From: Amaurobius ferox | Taxonomy: Eukaryota > Arthropoda > Arachnida > Araneae > Amaurobiidae | Length of the DNA stretch: 64,000 nucleotides | Direction of reading: 5' to 3' | Assembly: GCA_951213105.1 (NCBI GenBank) | Contig: OX578150.1 | Coordinates: 25,672,022 to 25,736,021 of the forward strand | Shown here: positions 1 through 10,195 of the stretch, piece after piece | How the letters are laid out: each line of letters begins with the position of its first letter | Numbering within the stretch: position 1 is the first letter of the stretch | Notes under the pieces: model-generated | Databases searched by the model: none | What the model was told of the DNA's origin: nothing | Seen by the model: the letters and a program-made list of their open reading frames with translations, nothing else | Program-made: the position numbers and the translations under genes

Positions 1-345
1 TCTGATGTGCGGCACCCTGTAAAGTGTAAAATATTGGAATACTGAAATTGCGCACTTTCTTCGTTTCGAACGGTCTCACCATATACCAAATTTGAAGTCT
101 CTATTCCAACACGAAGCATGATTCCTCTGTTATTTCACCTTTCGAACGTTTTTCTGTGGAGCGCCACCCCTTTAAATGAACATTTTCTCAAAACTTTATT
201 CTTTTTGGATTTTTCATCAAATGATTCGCCCATATACCAAATATCGAGCCACTATCACATTTAAGAGGAAACGTATCTCATTTATTCAGAAAATCGAATA
301 TTTTGGTATGCGGCACCACTGTAGTATCGGTATTTTACAAGTTTT
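1..345. repeat. Satellite block, ~298-bp unit (first copies)
   Basis: The block carries the recurring landmarks of the array at 1326-3415: a 'gtgcggcacc' box at about 5 and again at about 308, then the 'atataccaaatttgaagtc' box, then a 'cacctttcgaacgtttttctg' type box. Box spacing is about 300 bp. The array is broken at about 345 by unrelated sequence and resumes at about 1326. Confidence 0.7.
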
Positions 346-1325
346 AATTTTACTGTTTTAAAAGTGTTCTCGTGATGAATGTAAGTGTAAAATAATCTGT
401 TAAATGTCGTCTGCGAAGAAACCGCATTTTTCATGTTCTTGCATTTTTTGCGGCTGGGACTTCCGTTTTGGAGAGTCCGTTGGATGTAGATGTATTAGTT
501 TGCTTTTGTACTGTTTCTTTTCGGCGCGCCAGTTTGAAGCAAGCGCCTCAGATACAGGAGTTTTCGAATGGCGTGATATACTTGTTGTGACGTCATATAT
601 GAGTAGCGATGAAAAAGGACGCTAGCTTGTTCGGGGAGATTGTAACAAAGAACTGAAACATGACAGACTTATGGCTGGTCTGGTCTAAATTTAAATAACT
701 CAAATTTCCAAATTTAACAAAAAAATTCCACCTCATGGCCAAGAAGCAAAAGCGTCTGGTTCTGTAAGTAGAATTTCAATAATTTTAAAGAAGGACATTT
801 GAATAAATAAGCATAAAGGACTGGACTGGAAAATGTTCTTAAATATAAAGATAAAAATGTCGGCTTTATGCCTTTGATCTAACCAGACGAGTTAATAGGA
901 TTAAAGCTCTCAAGAACTTTTAATATATTTTCTGATTTAAATGATAATTCCAGGCAAAGAATAATGGATAAAAATTGATTTCATGTTTAATGATTGGTAA
1001 CTTGAAGAGTATATTTTTGTAACCGGATATTATGATTCTATTGTATTGTTTTGCAAATTGATGTGATTTAATATAAATTAAATGATTTTTGACTTCAATG
1101 ATGGAAATTATTTTATACATGTCTCTTGCCATGTTTTATAATTATATTCCGGTCATTGGTGAATCCTGGCGTTCATCATCAGGGAAGGCGAACCTCTGGG
1201 GTTCTTGCTTTTGAAATGTATAAAACCACTATTATAGTAATATACTTTTACATTTACGGCCTTTTTCATCTTTGGAATTATATATTTACATATTCATGTT
1301 TATACAGTATGTGCTTTTACAAGTG
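346..1325. other. Non-repeat interruption of the satellite, no gene recognised
   Basis: This stretch of about 980 bp lacks the satellite landmarks found on both sides. Short open frames (for example 404-625 plus) match no family I know and have no codon or splice support. It may be an inserted degenerate element, but I could not identify terminal repeats. Confidence 0.4.
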
Positions 1326-3415
1326 ATTACAGCACAAGTTTTACACCACTTAAAGTAACAAATATCGGAAATCTGAAATTGCACACACTTTCTTCCTTTC
1401 AAAATATCTATCCATATACAAAATTTGAAGTCTCTCCAATCGCGAAGCATGCTTTTTCTATCCTTTCACCTTTCGAACGTTTTTCTGTGTAGCACCCCAT
1501 TAAATGAACATTTTTTAAAACTGTATCTGTCTTGGGTGCTTTCATTAAATAATTAACCCATATTTGAAGCCTCCGTTAAATTTTAAAGGAGCCATTTTTG
1601 ATTTGTTCGTCAAATCGAACATTTTAGTGTGCGGCATCTCCTACAACAGAAAATGTTGGTAAACTGAAATTACACACTTTCTTCCTTTCAAACTATCTAC
1701 CAGTACCACCAAATTTGAAGTCTGTATCTCATCGTGAAGCATGCTTTTTCAGTCATTTCACCTTTCGAATGTTTTTGTGTGGAGTACCCACTCCCTTAAA
1801 TGAATATTTTTGAAAAACTCCATTCGTCTTGGGTTTTCTATCAGATTATCCCATATACAAAATATCAAACCTCTATCACATATTAAAAGGGGCATTTCTC
1901 ATTTATTCAGGAAATCGAACATTTTTGTGTGCGGCACCCCCTAAAGCACAAAATATTGGAAAACTGAAATTGTACACTTTTTCCTTTCAATCTATCTACA
2001 CGTATACCAAATTTGAAATTTCTATCTCATCCCGAAGCATGGTTTATTTATCGTTTCACCTTTCGAACGTGTTTCTCTGCAGCACCCCTTTAAATGAATA
2101 TTTCTGAAAAACTCTATTCGTCCTGGATTTTTGTATCAAAGATTAGCCCATATGCTAAATTTCAAGCTTCTATCAAATTTTAAAGTAGTCGTTTATAATT
2201 TCTTCAGTAAATCGAACATTTTGTGTGCGGCACCCCCTAAAGTAAAAAATATTGGTAATCTCAAATTGCACACTTTCTTCCTTTTGAACGATTTGCCGAT
2301 ATCCAAAATTTGAGGTCTCTATATCATTGCAAAGCATGATTCTCCAATATTTCCCTTTTCGAACATTCTGGTGTGGAGACTACAGAATGTGTGCCCTCTA
2401 CAGAATATTTTCGAAAAATTCAATTTTTCTCGAGGGTTTTATCAAATGATCGACCCGTGTACCAGATTACAAATTTCTATCTATTCAGGAAGTGCTTAAA
2501 AATGAGTGACAGACGGACGTGCGGAGAGACAGACGGACATTTGGCAATTAGTATATACTAGCCGAATACCCGTTAAAAATCGAAGATCTCACAATAAGCA
2601 ACCCCCGAATTACGTTAGTTTTTAAATAATTCGATTTTTTCAGTGGTCCTTTTCAAACAGTTTACCCGTGTACCAAATTTCAAATATTTGTCTCACTTCA
2701 GACTGGGCATTTCTTATTTATTCAGATAATTAAACATTTATGTGTTGGCATCTCTAAATTAACAAATAATAGAAACCTGAAATTATACACTTTATTTCTA
2801 TCTAATGACCTTTCCTTGCACAAATATTAAAGCCTCTATCTCATTGCAAAGTACCATTTCACTTTGAGAACGTTTTACTGTGAAGCACCCCCCACCCCCA
2901 CCCCCTCTACAGAAAATTTTAAAATCTCTATTTTTCTTTAACCTTACGATTGACCTGTGTATTAAATTTCAAATCTATATCGCATTTAAAATAAAGCGTT
3001 TCTCTGTTATTCCGCAAATAGAGCATTTTGCTGTGCGACCCCTCCCCCTAAAGAAGTAAATACTGGAAAACTGAAATTGGATACTTTCTTTCTTTTAAAC
3101 TATCTACCCTCACACACAATTTATAATCTATATTTGATCATGAAGCATGTTTTTTTTATCATTTCACATTTAGAACGTTTTGGTGTGGAGCACCCCCTCC
3201 CCCCCTTTTATCAACTATTTTTGAAAAATTCGATTTTCCGTGTATTTTATTAAATAAATGTCCTGTGTAAACAAATTTTATGTCTCCATCTCAGTTAAAA
3301 GAGGGCTTGTATCATTTATTCGGCAAATTGAACATTTTGGTATGTGGCAAACCCTAAAGTAACAAATATTGAAAAACTAAAATTACGCACTTTCTTTTTT
3401 TTCGAACTATAACCA
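1326..3415. repeat. Diverged satellite array, ~298-bp dimeric unit
   Basis: The 'gcggcac...cctaaag' box recurs at about 1330, 1627, 1926, 2224, 2728, 3029 and 3338, a period near 298-305 bp. Each unit divides into two related halves of about 149 bp: both contain a 'cacccc...aaatg/aaag' box, a 'gaaaaactgaaat/ctctatt' box and an 'atataccaaattt..agtctctatc' box. Copies are clearly diverged, with substitutions and small indels. The stretch at about 2490-2600 contains a 'gacagacggac' motif and breaks the periodicity. Confidence 0.75.
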
Positions 3416-3680
3416 CATCAGTGGCGTAGCGCCCATTGACGCTCGGAAGCTGAGCTCCCCCCCCCCCTGTTTATAATCTAATTTAAAGATACTTTAATTT
3501 ATTATATTTTTTAATATAACTATGCCAATATATATATATATATATATATATATCTTTTTTTAGAAAACTGTCACACTTTACTTACTTGCTCAAGTCCTCA
3601 GGATGAGTCGGACGGTCTGGGTCTTCAACACTTTACTTACAACACTTTACTAATGAGACGTTTCAAGGTAATCCACCCTC
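3416..3680 (+). repeat. Dispersed repeat beginning CAGTGGCGTAGCGCCC
   Basis: The start 'cagtggcgtagcgccc' resembles hAT MITE ends. The body is shared in order with 52605-52790: 'cattgacgctcggaagctga', then 'taatttaaagata', then 'tagaaa', then 'atgagacgtttcaa'. This copy carries a (TA)n run at 3529-3553 and a C-run. No target-site duplication was found. Confidence 0.45.
3529..3553. repeat. (TA)n microsatellite
   Basis: Pure TA dinucleotide run. Confidence 0.9.
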
Positions 3681-4318
3681 CCTCAGGGGTTCACTTCTTT
3701 AGTGAATACGGGTGTTGCAATCCCGAGGTACCTTAGCAATCATTTTCTTTCCTTTTTTCTTTCTCTCTCTCTCTCGGTTTCCTCCTCCTCTTTTTTTGTC
3801 TATCCTCCTTTCCCCTTCTTTTTTCTTTTGTTCTCCTTTTGTGTTTTGTGTTTCTAGTCCCTCTCAGCTGCTGGTGTCATCACTGGCGAACCCTTAGTAA
3901 ACATCACATCTGCTCTATGGACCCTAGTACACCACTCTTCGGCGCCTGCCGTAAGGTACACCGTTTAGGCTCGGGAATGGGTTCATGTGGGTGTGATGCG
4001 AAAGGGGTAGAGCTGCGTGCATCAGTAATTTTGCTTTTGAGAAACGTATGCAGTAAACGGTTCCAGAGGCGAGTCCCTTGGTTGGTTTGGTTGGATGGTG
4101 GAGAGTGTTTCATATCGAAAAATCCCCCATGAATCCTTGCTGGTCCTTAAACCCTGTGCACCAGGTGTACGTTATGGCCCGCTCTCCATCATCCAGCTTT
4201 GTGAATGACTCCGGCGGTTACACTTGGCACGGCAGAAAAGTGTGGGGAGACGGAGCCTGGCGGGGGCTCCGATTGAACTAGAAGTAATCCGTGGTTTTTT
4301 CAATTAGTGATTACAAGC

Positions 4319-5488
4319 ATGGAGAATGCGAGAATGCTTTTGACCTCGGGTTCTTCATGCCTTCCAACTGAAAATCCTAGTGCTCTCTTGCCTTCCAAGG
4401 CAGGATCTCTAAATTGGGCAGATAGAGTAGATGCATCTAGTGTTTCTGTGTCCTTGGGACATACAACTAATCAAAGTACTACGAATATAAATACAGTTAT
4501 TGGACAAAGAATTCATGAACTGGATAATCATAAAATGACTACAACTGAAGCAAAGTTTTTCAATATGTATAGAATGGATAGATCATTCAATAATGTTTCA
4601 CCCTTTTTGATTCAGAAGGGAATATTGGCATCTGTTGGGGAAGTCGAAACTATAAAGAAGCTCAGATTTGGGGACTTGTTAATAAAAGTTTTCTCTACCA
4701 CACAAGCAAAAAATATACTTTCAGTGAAAACCCTCGCAAATATTCTAGTGTCCGTGACTGCTCATGGTACATTGAACTTCTCTCGTGGGGTTATATCAGA
4801 ACCAGACCTTATATATGTACCTGAAACTGAAATCTTCGACAACCTGAAAGACCAAAAAGTTAGCTCTGTGCGACGAATCTCGGTAAGACGAGATGGTACA
4901 ACGTTCCCAACGAAACATCTTATACTAACTTTTGACACTCCGATGTTACCAAAAAATTTAAAAATAGCCTACCTGAGATGCCAAGTACGGCCATATGTGC
5001 CAAACCCATTAAGACGCTTCCACTGCCAGAGATTTGGACATCCCAAAACTTCCTGTCGTGCTCCTAAAGTAGTGTGTGCACGCTGTACAGAACATGGACA
5101 TGACAGTGAGGGATGTATAGCCGCTCCAAAATGTGTAAATTGCGAGGCTGAACATCCATCTTATGCTCGCTCATGTCCAAAATGGGTTTTTGAAAAAGAA
5201 ATCTAAATTTTAAAAACAACCAGTAATATTACTTACCCAGAAGCACGTAAACTGATTGAAGCAAGAACACCAAAAATAGGCACATCATACTCATCTGTTA
5301 TCAGAAACAAACAAACAAAATCTGTTAGCTTACAAACTGAAGTTACATCAGTAGGCACACAAGCCGAACCTGACTTAAATTTTATGCAGTTAATCCCTAA
5401 TCAACAAACTAACCAAACAAAACCTGTCCCTTCTGTAAACATTGCTGTTACAAGTACTAATCAAAAGAAAAAACTTCTGTACCATTAG
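4319..5488 (+). pseudogene. LINE ORF1 gag-like protein with CCHC knuckles, one internal stop
   Basis: ORF1 products bind the element RNA and form the retrotransposition particle. The first ATG is at 4319 in the frame open from 4307. Near the C-terminal part lie three knuckle-like segments: one ending 'CQRFGHPKTSC', then 'CARCTEHGHDSEGC', then 'CVNCEAEHPSYARSC'. The first knuckle has Arg-Phe-His where the leading Cys is normally found. A TAA at 5204-5206 interrupts the frame directly after 'FEKEI', but the same frame stays open to TAG at 5486-5488. That stretch includes 'PEARKLIEARTPK', a segment typical of Jockey ORF1 C-termini. The internal stop is therefore best read as a point nonsense mutation. 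The frame breaks down again between 5488 and 5709. Confidence 0.8.
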
Positions 5489-5708
5489 CCACTTTCAGAC
5501 CTGCTTCCACACAACAAAAACTGTAGTAGTAAGTACCAGTGGGAAAAAAGGAATTAATACTTTAGAAGAGAAAACAAAGACAAACAAAAATTAAAGAATA
5601 CCGAGGACAGTCCATTGGAAAAAAAATCAGAAAAAAAAAACAGACATCCATGAAAAGCACAGCAAAGATGATGACGAAATACAACTGTGTGCTTCTGAGG
5701 ATGAAGGG

Positions 5709-6482
5709 ATGATGACGGATATTTCATCCTCTTCGTCTTCGTCTACTGGGAAAAAAGAGACCACCTCCCATAGGCCCAAGAAAAAAAACCTGAATTTGGC
5801 TTTTTTACTATCTTGGAATTGCCGTGGGATGCAGCACAAGTCGGTGAAGATCAAGTCTTTAATAAATACTTTCCATCCTATTTGTGTCTGCCTTCAAGAG
5901 ACTATATTAAAATCTAGCAGTAATTTTAGTATTAAACATTTTAATTGTATACGTAAAGATTTTAATATGAACAGTAGAGTATCTGGGGGAGTTGCTTTGT
6001 TAGTCTCTCAAGACTATCCTTCTTCCGTTTTACAACTCACCACAAATCTTCAAACTGTTGCTGTTCGGATACATGTAAATAGATTGATTACAGTATGCTG
6101 TATTTACTTACCACCAAATGACCATATAAATTCTAGAGAACTTGATAATTTGATTGGCCAACTTCCTGCACCATTTGTGATACTCGGTGACTTTAATGGT
6201 CATAATCCTCTTTGGGGAAGTCTTGACACAAATTGCAGAGGACAACAAATTGAGCAATGTGTCAGTGATCACAGTTTATGCATTTTCAACAGTAATGAAT
6301 ACACCTATTTTCACCAACCTAGTAGGACTTTTCACAGTATTGACCTTGCCATCTGTTCACCCTCCCTCTTTCCTTACTGGAACTTTACAGTTGATAAAGA
6401 TCTTCACAATAGTGACCACTACCCTATCATTCTCTCTAACAGTCAATTCAGATCAACTATGAATGACTATGATCGACTATGA
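5709..6482 (+). pseudogene. LINE ORF2 N-terminal endonuclease domain, truncated
   Basis: This 257-residue frame encodes an endonuclease/exonuclease/phosphatase domain, which nicks target DNA in LINE retrotransposition. Its catalytic signatures are present in order: 'WNCRG' (Asn), 'LQET' (metal-binding Glu), 'GDFNGH' (Asp/Asn), 'HSIDLAICS' (Asp) and 'NSDHYPI' (Asp-His). 'SGGVALLV' is a further family landmark. The endonuclease core looks intact, but the reading frame ends in a short tandem repeat and the reverse transcriptase is missing, so the protein is a fragment. A stretch coding for Lys and Ser at the N-terminus may be ORF1-ORF2 linker. Confidence 0.85.
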
Positions 6483-6520
6483 ATGACTATGATCGACTAT
6501 GATCGACTCTTGAATTAATG

Positions 6521-6915
6521 CGTTATCTCTACATGAATCCCTATATATATCTTCAGACTAAAACCTTTTTCTGGACGAATACATTCCAATGGCATAATTT
6601 TTTGTAGTCGTGAATGTTTGGATGTTACAGTTGTTGAATTAGGGGAAGAAGATGTCTAAAGCTAATTACCGAAGCGCAAAAAGAGAGGTCCAACATGCTG
6701 AAACACACTGTATAAGAATGACTTCGGGTAATATGCAATACAAGTTCATTTCCAATTTTTGTTCTAATACACTGTGAAATATTCTGCAACCGTTGCTCAT
6801 TTTTTAGCTCCTTTGTTCGGCAAACTATCAGAAAAGTCGCAATTACAGGCCTTCATGAAAATTCCAGCTTTATTTTTTTAAATATTCAGCTAACTATCAT
6901 CTGCCGAAGCGTTAT
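6521..6915. other. No gene recognised
   Basis: AT-rich sequence between the truncated LINE and the TA repeat. Nothing recognisable on either strand. Confidence 0.4.
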
Positions 6916-6917
6916 TT

Positions 6918-6918
6918 C

Positions 6919-6986
<68 letters not shown>
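6918..6986. repeat. (TA)n microsatellite with ATT interruptions
   Basis: About 65 bp of TA repeats broken twice by an extra T or A, giving self-complementary blocks. Confidence 0.9.
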
Positions 6987-6990
<4 letters not shown>

Positions 6991-7039
6991 GGTGTACTCG
7001 TCATATGACGGAGTTAAAAATTTGCAAAGCATTGCCTCC

Positions 7040-7510
7040 CATTTAGCTTTATTTTTATCAATTTGGTGATATTTTCGTCAATTTGTCAATATTTAAAATA
7101 GTCGCCAAGTTTACAACATCCCACCAGATTTTTCGCTAGGCAGTACGGACGGGGAGAAGAAATGGGTTATTCATATAGTCGTTTGTTATGTTATTTCCAA
7201 GACATTGAATTTTCATTAATCAATCGTCATTTTCTTTGATTTAGCGCCAATTTTATCAATTTGGCGACATTTTCGTCAATTTAACAGCATTTAAAATGGC
7301 TCTCCAAGTTGGCGATATGCCGCTAAAATTGGTCACCAGAATTTCGTCAAGCGTTACAGACGGAGAAATGGGTTATTCTTAAAGTAGATTCTTATATTTT
7401 TACAAAATATTGAATTTTCATCAATTAGTCGTTATTTTTAACAATTTGGCTACATTTATATCAATTTGGCGACATTTTCGTCAATTTGGCAAACTCTAGA
7501 AATTTCGCCA
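7040..7510. repeat. Tandem repeat, ~200-bp unit, ~2.5 copies
   Basis: The phrase 'attttcgtcaattt' recurs at about 7074, 7271 and 7477, a period of about 197-206 bp. 'gaaatgggttattc' recurs at about 7159 and 7366, and 'gaattttcatcaatta' recurs likewise. Within units there are short echoes of 'atcaatttggcgacattt'. Confidence 0.65.
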
Positions 7511-8276
7511 AGTTGGCGATATTCTGCCAATTTCGACACCATTATCGTAACTATCAGGAACCTTACTCCCCATTACGGACAGTTGATTCCCCTGAAATGT
7601 TCAGTAACATGCTTGCAAATGTTTTACAGTGTACAGCGGAGGCAAAGTAAGATGGAATACTACTGTACCTTTCATTAACATTCACAATTTATCTCAGATA
7701 TCACGAATTTTCTTTCATAAAATTTAGATGCAAGTTTTATGTAAGAACAAATGTCGATATTTATAGACGGTGAATTGCTAGTATCTGCAATGGAAGCGCG
7801 TTCTTAATATGAACTTGATCAATGCATCTGAGCTCAATCTTTGTGAAATGTCATAACAAAAATTGAGCTCAGATTGAATCTGCCATAGATCTTATATAGA
7901 ATCAAGAAAATTAATTAATGAAATGAATTAATAATTTAAGGATGCCCACAAAGGTTCGCAAAATTTCGGCAGTTAAAATTTTCTTGTCATTATAGACATA
8001 GGTTATTCAGCGTTGAAGAGCTCTTAAAAAAGCGAAACCGATCCAATGATGACGGTATTTGTGCAATGGGAGCGCTATCCCAGCTTTTAAAGCGCTCCCT
8101 TGCGGTGAGGCCTAAGAGTGTAATTTAAATTTCAACTTGATGCTTTTTGTATGCAGATGTCACAAATTATATTTCACTATAATATTCCATATTAGCATCA
8201 TGGCCCCATTATGAATAACATCATAGTCCGATCTTACATTAGAACATGCTACCTACCTATAGTGAATTCTATAGTG
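7511..8276. other. No gene recognised
   Basis: AT-rich unique-looking sequence. Open frames are short, and I see no splice-supported exon or terminal repeat. Confidence 0.4.
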
Positions 8277-8494
8277 CAGCGTTTTCCCAACTTTTTGGGT
8301 CGTGAAACCCTTTAGAAATTCAATGAAAATGGAACTTCAGAATGAGGGGGAAAAAAATCCATTGTGGTCTAAATTTTTAACTTTGGGCATTTAAATTTTA
8401 TGCATGTCTTTTTTACAATTTTTAAGAAAATGTATACGAAAATATTACGTTGCGGAATCCCGAGAGTTCCGCGGAACACACTTTGTAAATGCTG
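8277..8494. mobile_element. Possible degenerate hAT MITE
   Basis: The stretch begins 'cagcgttttcccaac' followed by 'gggtcgtgaaaccc', and near the right end has 'gttccgcggaacac'. Such words are typical of old non-autonomous hAT elements. No 8-bp duplication can be seen, so this is a weak call. Confidence 0.3.
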
Positions 8495-8504
8495 CTGTTT
8501 TATT

Positions 8505-8645
8505 AGTTTCAGGGTTCCCAGGAAAGTTCATAAGCACCCCAATAACTTTGTAAGGAAAAGTTTCATGAGTGTGCACCTTAGGCCTATCTATAGTAAAGTG
8601 ACCTTGCACGATCGAATGCAGCGCCCTCTATAGGAGAATATAAAA
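8505..8645 (+). repeat. Dispersed repeat family A (copy 1)
   Basis: It contains the ordered landmarks 'aagcaccccaataactttgt', then 'aaggaaaag', then 'gtgcaccttaggcctat', then 'gcagcgccctctataggaga'. The same order is found at 18520-18670 (minus), 26225-26365 (plus), 27290-27432 (minus) and 49968-50115 (plus). Confidence 0.7.
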
Positions 8646-8995
8646 GTTAGCATAACGAATTTGCAACTAAGGGAGATAGATGATAAAAGCCGGAGCTTAT
8701 AGCCAAAATTGTATAAGAAAATATTATTAATAGAAATCGACCATAAAACTGTTACACAAGACATTTTTTAATACAATAGTTATTAGCGAATGGCTAGCTT
8801 ATTATTCAAGAACGCTTAAATAAACTGCAATTACATGCACATGAATGCACACTGCTCACAACTGAAATCACAACACAATGAAGAAATTGATGTATCCTTA
8901 TGAAATTTACAGAATATAATTGTAACATGGAGATGTGCAAATGGTCAGAAAATCATATCTGAAAAATGAAAGCATGGAACTTTATTGACATTGGA

Positions 8996-10025
8996 TCAAT
9001 ATGGAATAGGCCCACCGCGAGCGGCTATGCAGGATTAAGTACGACGAGGCATCCCGTTAATGAGATAGTCAATGGTGTGCTGAGGGATGGAATTCCACAC
9101 AAATGCAATTGGGCTTATAACTGAACATGGTTTGCTGGAATTGGGAGTTATCTTAATCGGCGATCCGTGATGTCCCAGATATGCTCAATTGCCGACAAAT
9201 CCGGAGAATATGCTGGCCAAGGCAGGATATCAAAACCTTGTAGACTATTTATAGTTGCCAGTGCAGTATGTGGCCTGGCATTATCTCGCTGAAAAAGCAG
9301 TCCAGGCTTGGTTGATAGATATGGCTGTACCACAGGTCTCACAATGTCACAGACGTATTTTCGTTCCGTGATACTGCCAGAAACGTGGACCAAAGGTGTC
9401 GTCCACCAAATGTTATACCACTCCAAACCATGGTATCAATTAGGGGGTCTGTGTAGAGACTGATAGAAAAAGCTTCCTGTTGGAGTTGTTGCAAGCGCCG
9501 CTATATGCAAGTACGTCCATCTGGCATGCCAAAACAAAATCGTGATTCATCCGTGAACAGAATGTTTCGACATTCTGTCTACCAATTGCGTCTTATTTGA
9601 CACCACTGGATGTGACGTAACCGGAGAAAATGTTGAAACGGTAGGTGTCTAAAAGGTCGTCTACCTCGGAGTCCTGCGTCATGCAAACGGTTTCGAATTG
9701 TTTGCGTCGAAACCACGTTACCTGTAGTATGGGATAAATATCGCTGCAACACGGTTGCTGTGGTAAACGGCTGCCGGGCAACGCTTCTCAGAAGCATGCG
9801 ATCTTCACGTGGTGTGGTACACCTGGAAGCTCCACTACCTGATCTTCGTGTCGTTTCGTTGTCTCTTACGAACCGTAACACACACCGTTGAACTGTGCTC
9901 ACATCACGACCTAATAGTTCAGCAATCCTTCGAAGGCTTATTCCACTCTCACGTAAAACAATGATTTGTTGCAGTTCCCTTGACGACAACTGAACGTATG
10001 CGGTACGTCGACGTACTCTTGGCAT
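8996..10025 (-). pseudogene. Tc1-family transposase, mutated
   Basis: The product cuts and pastes the Tc1 element through a DDE/D catalytic core. About 343 codons from ATG at 10025 to TGA at 8996 fits the family length. The N-terminus has the paired helix-turn-helix region, with 'LRESGISLRRIAELLGRDVS' and then 'RQPFTTATVLQRYL'. The catalytic segments are 'FTDESRF' near 9540, 'FQRDNARPHTA' near 9290 and 'YSPDLSAIEHIWD' near 9190. The C-terminus reads toward 'ARGGPIPY' just before the TGA. Disabling lesions include an in-frame stop after 'IRRNW' at 9579-9581, at least one frameshift between 9430 and 9520, and a stop at 9148-9150. The protein is non-functional. Confidence 0.88.
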
Positions 10026-10116
10026 ACTGTGTTGATTTTTACAACCTGAAACCAATGACGGTATAATTTAGCTGTGATATCGCTCCTTCTTGACCTGACG
10101 CTTTTATGCTGCTCCG

Positions 10117-10195
10117 TGCTAAAATATAATTGCTATTTAAAATATCTTTATTTTATATCTGGCAACAGCAGCATTAAAAATATGTTTATGGCAAC
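10117..10195 (+). repeat. 5' LTR, left part
   Basis: Matches 17373-17451 of the 3' LTR with three substitutions. It is interrupted at 10195/10196 by the hAT element. The remainder of this LTR continues at 13810-13972. Confidence 0.92.

Larger units (their letters stand above)
3681..6520 (+). mobile_element. LINE (Jockey/I-type), 3'-truncated
   Basis: This is a non-LTR retrotransposon with a gag-like ORF1 (4319-5488) followed by an APE-type endonuclease (5709-6482). The ends are approximate. The 3681-4318 stretch, with a pyrimidine-rich tract at 3740-3845, is its probable 5' leader. After the endonuclease the sequence falls into short 'gaatgactatgatcgact' repeats at 6462-6515 and no reverse transcriptase follows, so the element is truncated or internally broken. 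ORF order and the cysteine knuckles in ORF1 fit Jockey, I and related clades, in which ORF1 carries three CCHC motifs. Confidence 0.8.
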
